Shown one piece after another: positions 24,721-34,876 of a stretch of DNA of 64,000 bases. The position numbers were made by a program, and so were the translations under genes. Under the pieces are notes generated by a model. That model ran no database searches. It saw nothing but the letters and a program-made list of their open reading frames with translations, and was not told the DNA's origin. Each line of letters starts with the position of its first letter. Position 1 is the first letter of the stretch. Where the stretch lies: contig KL647325.1 of NCBI GenBank assembly GCA_000727475.1, forward strand, positions 485,719-549,718. Direction: 5' to 3'. The stretch is from Sarcocystis neurona (taxonomy: Eukaryota; Apicomplexa; Conoidasida; Eucoccidiorida; Sarcocystidae).

Positions 24721-27700
24721 TATAGATACACACATACACACCTACAAATATACACGTGCATATAGAGAGGGAAGAAGAGAAAGACAGAGACATGCGCAGA
24801 GGCCTTCAACGAGACTGTGCACATATATATATATATATATGCGTACACAGACATATGCGGACATACACACACATCTGTATGTACACAGAGGGAGAAAGGC
24901 CCGGTAGTCATTACGTAGTGTACACATATACATGCATAGACACGCATAAATATATACATACATACATACGTACATACATATACATCGTTAAATATATATA
25001 GAGAGAGAGAGAAGAACGAAATGCACGGAAACCCCGAGAGAGAGTGTACACATATATATATATATATATATATGTATATACACATACACTGAAATGTATG
25101 TATATGTATGTATATGTACGTATATACATATGCACGTATATGTATATATGTACTTAAATGAGTAACGTTGGCAGAATTTAGGGCAGGCTACTATTCGATT
25201 ACCAGTTAATGGCAAAATCAAATTCTCCGGTGGCGACGCGCCTGGCTCCTTCGATACTTCCACCGGTGTAGATACCGCAGTAGTCCCACAGCCCATCAAA
25301 AACAGGGCAGTCTTCGCCGATATTAAATTTCGCATGCAGATCAGGTAGTGAGGAAGATAGTTCCACTCTTCCCAACGGCGGCAGCCGCAGTTCTCCAGCT
25401 CGTTCTCTCCTTTCGATCCCCCCTCCTCCGCTGACTGCGGCAGCAGCTGGTGTTGCTGCTGCGACCGCACACCCCACATGTTGACGACCACAGCCACTCA
25501 GCGCACCACCGGGCCCCCCCCCGCAGCCGGGGCAGCAGCCGTCTCCGGAATCCCAGCACGAGCACTGCTGCTGCTGGTGCCGTCTGCGCTGCGGCTCCTG
25601 CTTCTGCTGCCCCCCGTCAGCAGCTGTCTCGCTATTCCCGCGCACTTCCCTTCTGCTCGGCGTAAAACAGGCAGTGCTGCTGTTGCTCGGCACGGACGCG
25701 CGGACGCCGCTCTCTGCGTGCCCCCGCCTTCTTTTCGCCCAGGGCCCTGCTGCTGCCTCTGCTGTCGAGCCTTCGCTGTCTGCTACTTCTGCTGCTGCTG
25801 AAGAGGAAGTGGCCGACCGAGCGCGACACCAGGGATAGACGGCTGGCGTGCGTAGCGGCGGCGGGCACACCGGAAAGGCACAGGAGGAAGGAAGAAAAGA
25901 TGGCGGTGTAGGCCCTGCTGCTGCTCCTGGTGCTGCTCCTGCTGTCCCAACTGCTGCTGCGGCTGCTCCTGCTGCTGCAGCCGCTGCAGCTCCTGGCGCA
26001 GAAGAAGCAAGAGGAGAAGAGTAGGAGAGCAGAGGAGAATATAGCAAGCGACGGCCGGGCGCCGCTGCAGCGCGGCTGCATGTGGAAGCAGACGTTGCTG
26101 GAGCAGCAGCGCCTAACAGAGCAAGAGTTGCAGTACCGAAGGGACGTCCGGGAGAAGAAGAGGCATGCGGAGGAAGAGGAGACGCGGCAGCAGCGTTCTC
26201 AGACGATACAGGTATACTCAAGTCTGCAGCCTCGACCCCCCCGAACCCCGCAGACAACAGCTCTTGCTGCTTACGACTGACGTCGTAGTGGTGAAGAAAA
26301 TCCACGTAGTCGTCTGTGTGAAACTGCGTCAACATTTCCACCGACGGTTTCACGGGCCTCTGCGCGCAGAGCGTTCAGTCGCAGCAGCAGCCACCGCGTG
26401 CACACAGAGAAGCAGCCCGGGGCACCACCAGCAGCACCAGGAGTGAACAAAGCCGCGCGCGTAGCTGCAGGAGCAGAGAAGCAACTCAAGGCAGCAGCAG
26501 CAGACAGAGTGGACGCCGCCGCGCGCAGCAGCACGGTTAAATATCTGCAGGACCGCAAAGAGGCAGGCGCGGCAGGGGCACCGGCAGAGACAGTGAGAAG
26601 AAAAGAGGAGTAGCAACAGCAGCGGCGAAAAATGAATTGTCTACACGGCAGGGGCGACGACGAGAGGCGCGACAGCGGCACCAGCAAAGCCAGCAGCTCC
26701 TCAGCAGCAGAGAAACACGGGGGACCCCTCGCCACGCAACAGCAACGTAGGCCGGTCTTAGCAGCGTCGGAATACACGCAGCAATTTGCAAGGCAGAGGA
26801 ACAGCAGGGCACAGATCCGAAGAGGTGCAGCAGCAGCCACTAGTGCGCGAGCGTAGTAGCCCAACGGAGAAGAAGCCGTCTCAAATACGGAAGCAGCAGC
26901 GTGTGAGTAGCAGCAGCAGCCGCAGCAGCTGCACCGCCAGGCCCGACACAAAAGCAGCAGCGCGTTCTGCAGGTCGCAGGTGATCCGAAGGCGGTAGCAG
27001 CACCAGCAGCAGCACCGAAAGCGTCGCGAGGCGAGGCAGCAGCAGCAGCAGCAAGAAAAGAATGTGGCACAGACGAAGTGGCGACGTCGGCAACAACAGC
27101 AGCGGGAAAGTGGGCGAGGCAGCAAACTCAAATACACAAGACAGCAGTACGCTGCAGAAGCAGCTGGACTGGTGCGGCAGCGGAACCAGCGAAGCAGCAG
27201 ATGGATATGCGTCCAGCAGCAGGAGCGGCGGTCTGCGGGGAGCATCCGCAGCAGCAACACCGGGCAGGTACATACAGAGTGGCAGCAGCAACAGGGATGC
27301 TACATGCCTGGAGCAGCAGCAGCAACGGCGCACATAGAATGAAAGCTGCCGTCGCTTTTGTGGGCAGCAGGAGCAGCACCAGGGCAGGAGGGTTTTTAAC
27401 AAGATGCGAGGGGTGCCGCAGCAGCAGCAGCTGTGACGCACTTGTAAGTGTGATACACGTAGCAGCAGCGGCGAGACGGACGTCTCCGATACGAGAAGCG
27501 GCAGCAGCAACTCCAGCCCCCCCAGCTGCTGCGTGGCAAGAGGAAGCAGAAAGTGCTGCAGCAGGGAAAGACGTCGAGCGTGAAGAGAAGAACGCAGCAG
27601 CCCCAAGTAGAGAAGGCAAGCGCTGCAGGAAACGCAGCAGCGGATGCCAAATAAAGGCAGCAGCAACAAAGGAGACGGCAGACGAAGCAGCAGCAGAAGT

Positions 27701-29304
27701 CGCACCAGCAGCACGACAGCAACGGAGAACGAAGAACAAAAAGAAGAAGCGTCCAACCACCAGAAGACAGAATGAAGACGCAGAATAGGAAAAGGAGTCG
27801 TTAAAGCGAGAAGAAAGGACGAGGGGAAACGCCAGACTCTACCTTGACATGCATGCAGTCGAGAAGGCCATAACAACTGAGCAAGTCGTGCGTCATGCGA
27901 ATGCGGTGCGGCTTCATCGGGTGCGATGGCCCGTAGTGGAAATTCCCAATCTGCTCTGCATGCAGCAACCAAGCGCATTTACCCAACAAACTCAAAAGCA
28001 GCCAGCCAGGAGGCTGGTGACACAGCCATACGTGAATGCGCGTAAACTACACATATATATCTATATATTTGCATTTACACACACGTGTGCGTATACATAT
28101 ATATATACATACATACGTGTGCATTTACATATAAGTATGTGTATACATACATATATATATACACGTGCATTTACATATATGCATGTGTATATACATATAC
28201 ATATATACAATGTATATATGTATATGTATATATATACATATATACATATGTATATGTACATATGTATGTATATGCACATATGTGTATACATATATACATA
28301 TGTATATGTACATATGTATGTATATGTACATATGTATATATATATACATACATCTGGTGTGTATATATATAAGCAGCAGCTTCCCTGGAAAACGGAAACA
28401 GGCGGACGTACGACTATATACGTATATATACGTGTGCATATAGTTATGTGTGTGTACACGTAGCTGTCGAGGGTGCAGGCACACATATACAGAGAGATAA
28501 GCAGATATAAATATCAATTGCAGGGACAAAAAGAAGCAGCTGTCGTTTCTGTGTGGGTGGCGAGGTGGTCGTCAGTTCGCGCGTATCCGTAGACTTTCAC
28601 CTTTCACGTGATTCTGCAGATATATTTTAGAGAAATATAAATCTGTCTATGCATGCGGGAGGCCTATGATCCATATAAGCATATATATATATATATATGT
28701 AGATAGATAGATAAATAGGTAGATATACACATATATATATATATACCCATATACATACGTGTGTACATATATGTATATATATGATTACACGTATACATAT
28801 AAATACAGATGGGTATACACACGCTGTTGCATAAAGATTTATGGGGACGTGTGGTGTTGTCTCCCCGCTGCGTGTTCTGCCGCTGGTGTAGGCGACTTTG
28901 CTACCGTTGAGGCTCTGCTGCTGACCCTGTCGCTGCTGGTGTTGCTCCTGCTGCTGTCGCTGCTGCATCTGTCGCCGGTCCGTCTGCCGTTGTTTCTGCT
29001 GCCACAGCAGTTGTGTTGTGATGTCCGCGGCCCGTGCAGCCTTGCTACGTCTTCTGCGAGCAGCTGTGCCGCTGCCATGACTAATATGCTGCTGGTGGCT
29101 GTTGCTGCCGTTGCGCTTGCATCGTCTTGGCCACGTTGCTGCTGCCGTTGTTGGTGTTGCCTCTTCCGGTTGCTGTGTTGCTGCTGTTGGTCACAGACTC
29201 CTGCTTCTCCTCTGTGCGGCTGCTGCTGTTGAAAGCGCACCGTCGCACTCTCTTGTGGCTCTCCTCTTACCGTCGTAGAAGTAAATGACTCTTCGCTTCC
29301 CCAT
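16857..29304 (-). CDS. HDAC: Class I histone deacetylase (HDAC3/Rpd3-like), nine exons, C-terminal end unresolved
   Basis: This is a zinc-dependent deacetylase acting on histone Lys in nuclear co-repressor complexes. Exons (minus): 29271-29304, 27843-27955, 26275-26359, 25203-25365, 23397-23567, 21663-21816, 20615-20723, 18946-19068, 16857-16968. All have GT-AG borders and compatible phases, giving 354 codons plus two bases. Landmarks in order: [57 protein letters not shown] (His137/138), [14 protein letters not shown] (zinc ligands Asp173, His175), [23 protein letters not shown] (zinc ligand Asp261), GGGGYT (Tyr300), then [19 protein letters not shown], which resembles human HDAC3 more than HDAC1. 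Oddities: [10 protein letters not shown] where most members have NVARCWxYET, and GEDCP without the two extra residues of apicomplexan HDAC3. The last exon ends at AT|GTAGGC, just before an in-frame TAG, so the tail either stops there or continues in exons I could not place. Confidence 0.92.
18480..18800. repeat. TATG/TACG microsatellite in HDAC intron 8
   Basis: Imperfect runs of GTATGTATGTACGTATG-type sequence. The poly-Tyr/His/Ile open frames on both strands here are repeat translation, not genes. Confidence 0.8.
18946..19068 (-). CDS. HDAC: HDAC exon 8
   Basis: The acceptor is GTGCGACAG, the donor G|GTGTAG. It encodes [20 protein letters not shown] and the GGGGYT loop with the catalytic Tyr, then [16 protein letters not shown]. 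Confidence 0.92.
   Translation of the reverse strand, partial: VTVKLRSIFERKVYPPFSLVEEATPCGTCRDAGQLNLHVS
19120..19620. repeat. Imperfect recurrent block in HDAC intron 7
   Basis: A motif like GGACACAATGAAATGCA...CACAGACACATATATA recurs near 19259, 19313, 19417 and 19521 between TA-rich tracts, which suggests duplication of a microsatellite cassette. Confidence 0.5.
20615..20723 (-). CDS. HDAC: HDAC exon 7
   Basis: The acceptor is GCGTACAG. It encodes [20 protein letters not shown] then [16 protein letters not shown], including zinc ligand Asp261. The donor is G|GTGGGT. Confidence 0.93.
21663..21816 (-). CDS. HDAC: HDAC exon 6
   Basis: The acceptor is TTGCTGCAG. It encodes [17 protein letters not shown] and [19 protein letters not shown]. 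The donor TGC|GTCAGT is weak but places the next exon in exact register. Confidence 0.92.
22990..23340 (-). repeat. 16-bp CAG-derived minisatellite in HDAC intron 5
   Basis: From 23145 to 23270 the plus strand is tandem ACTGCTGCTGCTGCTG (16 bp), flanked by less regular triplets. On the sense strand it is CAGCAGCAGCAGCAGT. Because 16 is not a multiple of 3, one frame cycles through poly-Gln, poly-Ala and poly-Ser. HDAC alignment jumps directly from 23397 to 21816, so it is intronic. Confidence 0.8.
23397..23567 (-). CDS. HDAC: HDAC exon 5
   Basis: The acceptor is TTTGAGCAG. The exon carries the active-site core: [16 protein letters not shown] and [16 protein letters not shown]. The donor AG|GTATAG splits an Arg codon. 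Confidence 0.95.
24500..25160. repeat. TA microsatellite cluster in HDAC intron 4
   Basis: TATATG runs alternate with GAGAGA tracts (24700-24722, 25000-25015). The text GTGTACACATATA or a close variant recurs at 24652, 24807, 24917 and 25040. No coding content. Confidence 0.7.
25203..25365 (-). CDS. HDAC: HDAC exon 4
   Basis: It encodes [20 protein letters not shown], then [18 protein letters not shown] and the strand FAINW, with donor TG|GTAATC splitting the Trp codon. The 5' border is uncertain: acceptor GGGAAGAG lacks a pyrimidine tract, and the exon may start further upstream. Confidence 0.8.
26275..26359 (-). CDS. HDAC: HDAC exon 3
   Basis: The acceptor is CTCTGCGCGCAG. It encodes [20 protein letters not shown] and FLHHYDVS. 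The donor C|GTAAGC is proposed; the frame stays open through to the next exon, so a long in-frame insertion instead of an intron is possible. Confidence 0.8.
27843..27955 (-). CDS. HDAC: HDAC exon 2
   Basis: The acceptor is GCTGCATGCAG, the donor GTCAAG|GTAGAG. It encodes [20 protein letters not shown] and the following helix ending in MHVK. Confidence 0.93.
28050..28370. repeat. TATACATATGTA microsatellite in HDAC intron 1
   Basis: About 300 bp of alternating purine/pyrimidine TA-rich repeats on the donor-distal side of the first intron. Confidence 0.8.
29271..29304 (-). CDS. HDAC: HDAC exon 1
   Basis: It encodes 11 residues, [11 protein letters not shown], plus one base, then donor G|GTAAGA. 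The text matches the start of class I HDACs. The short G|AG joint to exon 2 gives Glu. Confidence 0.9.
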
Positions 29305-29363
29305 TTTGTCCTCCTCCTGCTGCTGCTGCGCGTCCCGGACGTCGTGAAAGGCCTCTGCAGCGG

Positions 29364-29760
29364 CGTCTCGCCGCAGTCGGCAGCGCCGCCGTCTTGCGGC
29401 AGCAGAGGCGAGACGAGACGGCCCTACCAGTGAACATAGTGTGTGGATGATTCGCCGCAGCACGACGGAGACGGGACGTCCCTCTCCGTGAAGAAAATGG
29501 GTGGGCGTCTCGCGACAGCGGCACAGAGACACGACATGCCTACCAATGAATGTAAAATGAAAAGATGTCTCGCAACAGCAGAAGGGAGGGGAGGGCAGAC
29601 GTCGTTCCGAGCGGACGTAAAATGGAATCGTATCTCGTGGTCGCAGCAGGGAGACGAGACGGTTCTACCAGTGGACAGAGTATGTGGCTGTCTCGCGGCG
29701 GCAGACCGGAGGCGCTTCTTATCTCATAATACCAGCGAACACGGTGTGGGGTGGCTGCAG
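29364..29760. repeat. Degenerate tandem array of about 60-bp units upstream of the HDAC start
   Basis: Units begin with GTCTCGCxxCAGCAG-like text at about 29391, 29448, 29507, 29567, 29630 and 29690, with a partial copy at 29364; spacing is 57-63 bp. Many contain GAGACGAGACG and CTACCAGTGAACA-like segments. The array ends about 60 bp before the HDAC ATG (29304), so it lies in the promoter or 5'UTR of that gene. Confidence 0.65.
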
Positions 29761-30547
29761 AAGGCATGCGCGGCAGTGAAGAATTCCCCCACTCAAGTAA
29801 ATGAAAAAGTTCTCAACAAAGAGGAAAATTTGCGGAGTTGTTTCATGTTCTGCGAGAGAAGCAGCAGCAGCAGTGCGGCTTCGCCGAGCACAGCAGGTAG
29901 GCCGCAGGGACCACCAGAAAGGGAACCGCCTGCAGCTGCCTGCCACCTGCAACAGGCGACGCGCGCGTGTATACAGGCATGGAAGTAGACGCACGGATAT
30001 ATTTTTGTATATATATATCATATATACATATATATGTATGTATATATACATACATACACATATGTATGTATATATGCTACGCTATGCGGCGTGTGTGTAT
30101 ACATATAAACACACAGGCAGATACTCCTGGGACATATATATGTACTTGCGTGAGAGCGCCGTGCAAATACAGAAACTACCTCGTACCTGTGGTAGAGACG
30201 TCGTCGCTTACGTCGTCGTGCTCCTGTACGCATGTATAGGGTCGCATCCGTCACACATGCGTGTGGATGTGTGAGTGAGGATTAGATACGTGTGTATTTA
30301 CGCATGCGTACAAGGACCGTATTAGCCGGAAGTGTGACATCAGTGGCTAAAGAAACTGGCGCTGACCAGCGCAGAAAGCCATTCTATCGCGTGTGGGCGG
30401 GAGAAATGAATTTTACAGGGGAAGCTGTTCTGGGAGAGATGAGACTGTTCTAATAGGTGCTGCTCCGCAGAAATCCTGCCGGTGGGCAGCAGCTGCAACA
30501 GCCACTGGGAGAAAAGCCGCCGCTAGGACTTTCTACTCTGTCTGAAG
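29761..30547. other. Intergenic, no gene recognised
   Basis: Complex sequence with a TA microsatellite at about 30000-30080. Open frames on both strands are short or repeat-derived. Confidence 0.4.
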
Positions 30548-30914
30548 ATGCCAAAGCTGCTGCAGTCGGTGCGTCGGGGTTTAGCTGCCGCTGCTGCAGC
30601 TGCTGCACGCGTTTTGTACGCACGGCAACCGTCGCCGCCGCAGGACCTGTCGCACCTGCTGCGCCTGGTGTGCGGTGTAGCAGATGCCTCAGGGGGGAAA
30701 GGTGTTGTCGTCGCTGCCTCAAGACGTGCTGCCAGAGCTGCTGCAGGCGCTGCTATACCGACTCCATCAGCAGCAGCAGCGGCGGTTTTGGCGACAGCGG
30801 CTCTGGCAGCTGCTGTGGTCGCCGACGCGGGGATATGCTGGTTTTTTCCTGCACCAGTTTGGCTCTGGGGTAGAGCCTGCAGCGCTACAGCAGCAGAACT
30901 CTACAGAGTGGTGA
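30548..30914 (+). pseudogene. Small hypothetical ORF broken by one base in a G run
   Basis: An ATG at 30548 opens a frame with a presequence-like start (MPKLLQSVRRGL, then Ala run, then VLYARQPSPPQDLSHLLRL). At the six-G run 30692-30697 the helical, Leu-rich character moves to another frame (VLSSLPQDVLPELLQALLYR), which stays open to TGA at 30914. Counting five G instead of six would join both halves into one protein of about 121 residues. It may be an assembly error, a true frameshift, or two exons with an intron I cannot see. The helical text loosely recalls HPR-type proteins; function unknown. Confidence 0.4.
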
Positions 30915-33900
30915 AATGTGGGCGTGCTGGGGAGCACCGCCACCTCCCAAAGTCGGGAGACACCAGCAGAGGAGGTGTATTAATATCGCGCAAAGAAGGG
31001 ATATTCTCGAAAATATCGCCTTTCTCTCCCTTTGCTGAAGCCCTGGCGGCAGAGGTAGGTCACAACCGAAAGCCCGACTGTTCTATTTCTTCTTTCACGT
31101 GTGAAGTCCGGCCGTTTCTTAGAGCGGAGACAGCACGGTAGGCGACAGTGAGGAAGAGAGAGGAGGGTCAAGGCAGCGTGGCACGGGCGTGTTGGTCGTG
31201 TGGCCGTTGCATGTGTCAAAGGTGAAGATACAGAGGCAGAGAAAAAGAATAGGAGGCGGGGAGACATAGAAGAGGTCACGGAGGGGAAAGGTGGAGAAAT
31301 TAACGTGAGCAGCCGTACAGGCGACGGAAGACGCAGCAGAAGACAATCTTGCTGGCTGCTAGCCGGCGCCGGGAGAGGAGGGGAGGGGGGCTGGAGGCGT
31401 ATACAGCAGCAGGGGGGTTCGGGCCTAGGGCACCACCACAGAGGCCAGCAGCAGCGCCAGGAGCGCCAGCAGCAGCACGCGGAGCACCAGCTGCAGCAGC
31501 GGCTGTTGGCGTACTATCTTTCACTGCAGTGCAGCAGCGTGTGAGATGACGCGGCAGTCGCAATAGCAGCAGCAGCACGAGAGCAGTATCAGTAGCAGCA
31601 GTGAGCGCGGCAAGCGGAGAGTCATCGACTGCATCTGATGCTGGGACGCCTTTTGAGTAGATTTGAGAAGACTTGAGCGGCTGCTGCCATTGTTGCTCTT
31701 CAAGTTGGAGAGAGAAAGAGAGACGCAGCACACACGCGACCGGCCGTCACACCAAACAGGATGCCGCATGCACGGCTGCCGGCTCTTGTACCACTGCAGC
31801 GGCAGAAGGGCGGCTGCAGCGGCAAGAGCAGCAGCGCGCATGTTCGAGAAATAGCAGCAGTAGCAGCGCCAGAAAAGTGAAGCTTTCTGCATTGAGTTCC
31901 GCTGCTGACAATGCAGTTGAGGACACAGCGACGTCCTGTGGAAGCGACGCCTGCTGGTATGGGCACGGTTCCCGCATTTTACGACCAGGAACCACAATAG
32001 CGGTGCGGCAGCAGCTGCACCAGCAGCACCAGCAGCACTACGTCCGCAGCGCAGTTTGCAGCAACGCTCGTTTAAAGAAAGCGGAGCAGCTGCATCTTGT
32101 GATCGAAGCCACCCGTGCTGGTGTTTTTCTTTTGTCTTCGAAAGACAGCGAGTCCCTTCGCAGGGGACAATTATACCGTCACCGGGCTCACCAGTGGGGT
32201 GTACGTACACCACATGCGACATACTTCCTACCTCGAAAAGCGCGAGATAGCATTGGAAACATCTCTTCCAACTTTCCTGCATATGTGTCCATATCTGTTT
32301 GCAAGCGTAAGGGTGCCGCTGAGGCTGCCGAGACGGTTCATTGAACCAACGGAAGGATCCTCTCCTCCTCCCTCTCTCTTCACACGTGTCCGCATATCTT
32401 CGTGCATATTATATGTATATGTATAGGTCTTGCAAAGGGAAGAGTGCTGCATGCAACTGCCAATACAGAAGGTAGCTGCAGGCGCCTTTGCCCACCCCCC
32501 TGGCGTTTCTTTCTCATTTTCTCGTCCTCCTCGTGGCCGTCCCGCACTTCGTCTTCCGCTCTCCAGCTGTTCTCCCTACAACGGTGCGAGTGGCGCGACA
32601 CCACTGCGTGTGTTATTATATTTTTGTCTTCATTTCCTTCCCCCCCTCCCCTTCCGTTCTTCCCTTTTGCGGTGCCTTTCGCTCTTCTCCATCGCCCTTT
32701 CTTTGTGCGCGCCTTCAGCAGGGCGCTGGGGGAGGATGCTTCCGCAGCGGCCCCGCGCGCTGTCTCCGCCGACCTCTTGTCCGGTAGCATGCATTTATTC
32801 GTCGCCTCTGCTACTGTCCACTCCGCCAGGAAGTCCGGGTTCCTTCTTCTTCCTCCTTTCCCTCCGCTTCATCCTGCCCCACGTTCCTGAAGCAGGATCC
32901 TTTTGGCACGGCGAGGACGTGCAGTTACGCTCCCGCAGGAGCGGCAGCAGCAGGAGTGACACTCGTTGAGCAGCCGCACAGGCAAATACACAGATATCAA
33001 GCAAGTCGACCTCTCTCTACATATCTTAGGAGACGGCAGTGACACCTGCCTGCACGTACACGACACAGCTGTCGCCACAGTACCCATACATATACATATA
33101 TGTATGTGTGCATATATATATATATACACATATACATATATACATATGCGTATATCTATATATACGTATGTGCATGTCTGGGGCTGCGAATGTGCAGCGA
33201 CAGCAGAGAAGCCGAGTGCAGCACGGGCATAACATCAGACGTTCGAGTCCTGCGAACAGCGTGTATGCTACCACGCGGAGACTCGGTCGCTGACAGCAGC
33301 AGTGCCTGCATGCGCCTGTGCCGCAACGGGAGCAGCACGGGTCCCAGGACCAGCAGCAGCAGCAAGAAGGGCAACTCCCGTCCCAGCCGCAGCAACGGCG
33401 TTTCTGCCGACGCACACACAGCAGCAGCAGGGTTTGAAGAAGCAGCAGCAACGCATGCAGCAACAGCAGCAGCTGAAGACTGCCTCGGAAGCCACTGCTG
33501 TGTAGGCGGATTCCCCTTGGTAAAGGAGCAGCCGCGTGTGTGGCAAGCCGTAGACACTCGTCTCCGCAATACTTGCTACTTTTTCCTCCCCCCTCCTGTC
33601 ACTTCTGCCGTCTCTGCCCCGCGGCAGCAGATCCCCTTCTTTGATCTATTAAACAGCTCCGTACGCGCAGTGTAGCTGTATTTGCAGCGCTCACTTCCTT
33701 AATATATATATATATATGCACCTACTGGTGCATACGCGCCTGTTGAGGCATGGGTACACGGATATATTTGTAACGTGTGCGGCTGAGTGTCTTTACATAT
33801 ATGTGCATGTGGGCTTCTCTCTCTATTCTCTCCTCCTACATTTGTGTATAGATTTGTGTATAGTCATATGTAGACAGATGTTAATATTTACATATATATA

Positions 33901-34050
33901 TGTGTTTGTAACGCATGCAGTAGACAACCGTCCCTCCCCGTGGGTCGGCCGTTCTCTCTCTTCTTCCTTCTTCGTTCTCTCGCGTTTTGTTCTTCCGCGT
34001 CTTTTCTCTGGGTAGCGCTGGCCCTTCATTTGGCTGCTGCGACTCCGACG
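30915..34050. other. Intergenic between divergent genes, CAG-rich patches, no gene supported
   Basis: CAG-rich patches occur at 31300-31560, 31790-32050 and 33290-33480. A pyrimidine-rich stretch lies at 32500-32890. Open frames here (for example 31521-32282 minus and 33100-33675 plus) are Cys/Leu/Ser-rich or Gln/Ala-rich without domain-like text. TA microsatellites lie at 33080-33165 and 33700-33720. The stretch probably contains the CBP80 promoter. Confidence 0.35.
32198..32211. promoter_or_regulatory. Palindrome GGTGTACGTACACC, copy 1
   Basis: A perfect 14-bp inverted repeat in the interval between the HDAC and CBP80 genes. Same core as copies at 36327, 38253, 38441, 38592, 50090 and 51109. 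Confidence 0.5.
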
Positions 34051-34876
34051 ATGAGTGGCCGAGTTCACCAGCAGCGCGGAGGGGGAGGCGGCGCGCACGC
34101 CAGGAAGCCGTTTGGGCGAGGAGCAGCAGCAGCAGGAGGCGAAGGCAGCCACAACAGCAGCAGCATGGGAAGGAGAGGGTGGCGTCGCGGGGCATGGAGA
34201 GGAGGAGCAGCAGGAGCAGCAGGAGGAGCGAAGGCGACAGAAGAGAAGAGCAGCAGCACAAGCGAGCAGCGGTGGGACTGTCTACGCACGTTGATAGTGA
34301 CTATAGGCGATGAGGTGGCTTTGATCCCACAGCAAATTCAGCGACTTGCGAGGGAGGCGGAGAACGCTGTGATGCGCTGGCGCGAGGAGGAGGCCGAACA
34401 GCAGCAGCAGCAAGGGCAGGACGGCGCGCCGCCGCCGGCGTCTGGCAGCGACGTCCCTCACGGCGCGGCCCCCCAAGACGCTGCAGCCGCAGGACCGGCA
34501 GCAGCAGCAGCGGGAACAGAAGCAGAAGGAGCAGAAGAAGGCAGCGAGCGAGGAGACGCAGTGGCAGGCGTTCAACGACGTGTGCAGCTGCTGCCGGTGC
34601 CGCCCCGGGTCAAGCAGGAGCCTCGAGATGAGGACGAAGGGGACAGGGAGGAGCACCAGCGACGTGGGCTCGCCGGGGAAAACGCTCGCGCAGCAGGAGC
34701 AGCAGGAGAGCGTCGGCTGGTGAAGACGGAAAACGACTACTCACTCTATTCGCTTCATCAGTCGCAAGCGGGGATGGACGGCGTTGCTGCTGGGGCGGCT
34801 GCCCTGCAGTACGTCCACGAGGAACGTCTCGCGGAGCTCCTCGTCAAATGCGCCAGTCAGCTCCCTCTCAAAATAG
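34051..34876 (+). CDS. CBP80: CBP80 exon 1
   Basis: It encodes residues 1-275: a Gly/Arg/Ala-rich head, the first MIF4G helix ([20 protein letters not shown]), an Ala/Gln/Glu linker of about 140 residues, then [16 protein letters not shown]. The donor is G|GTACGC. Confidence 0.88.

Noticed and set aside
33238..33255. GTTCGAGTCC, a second B-box-like text
   Set aside because: No matching acceptor stem, A box or anticodon arm.
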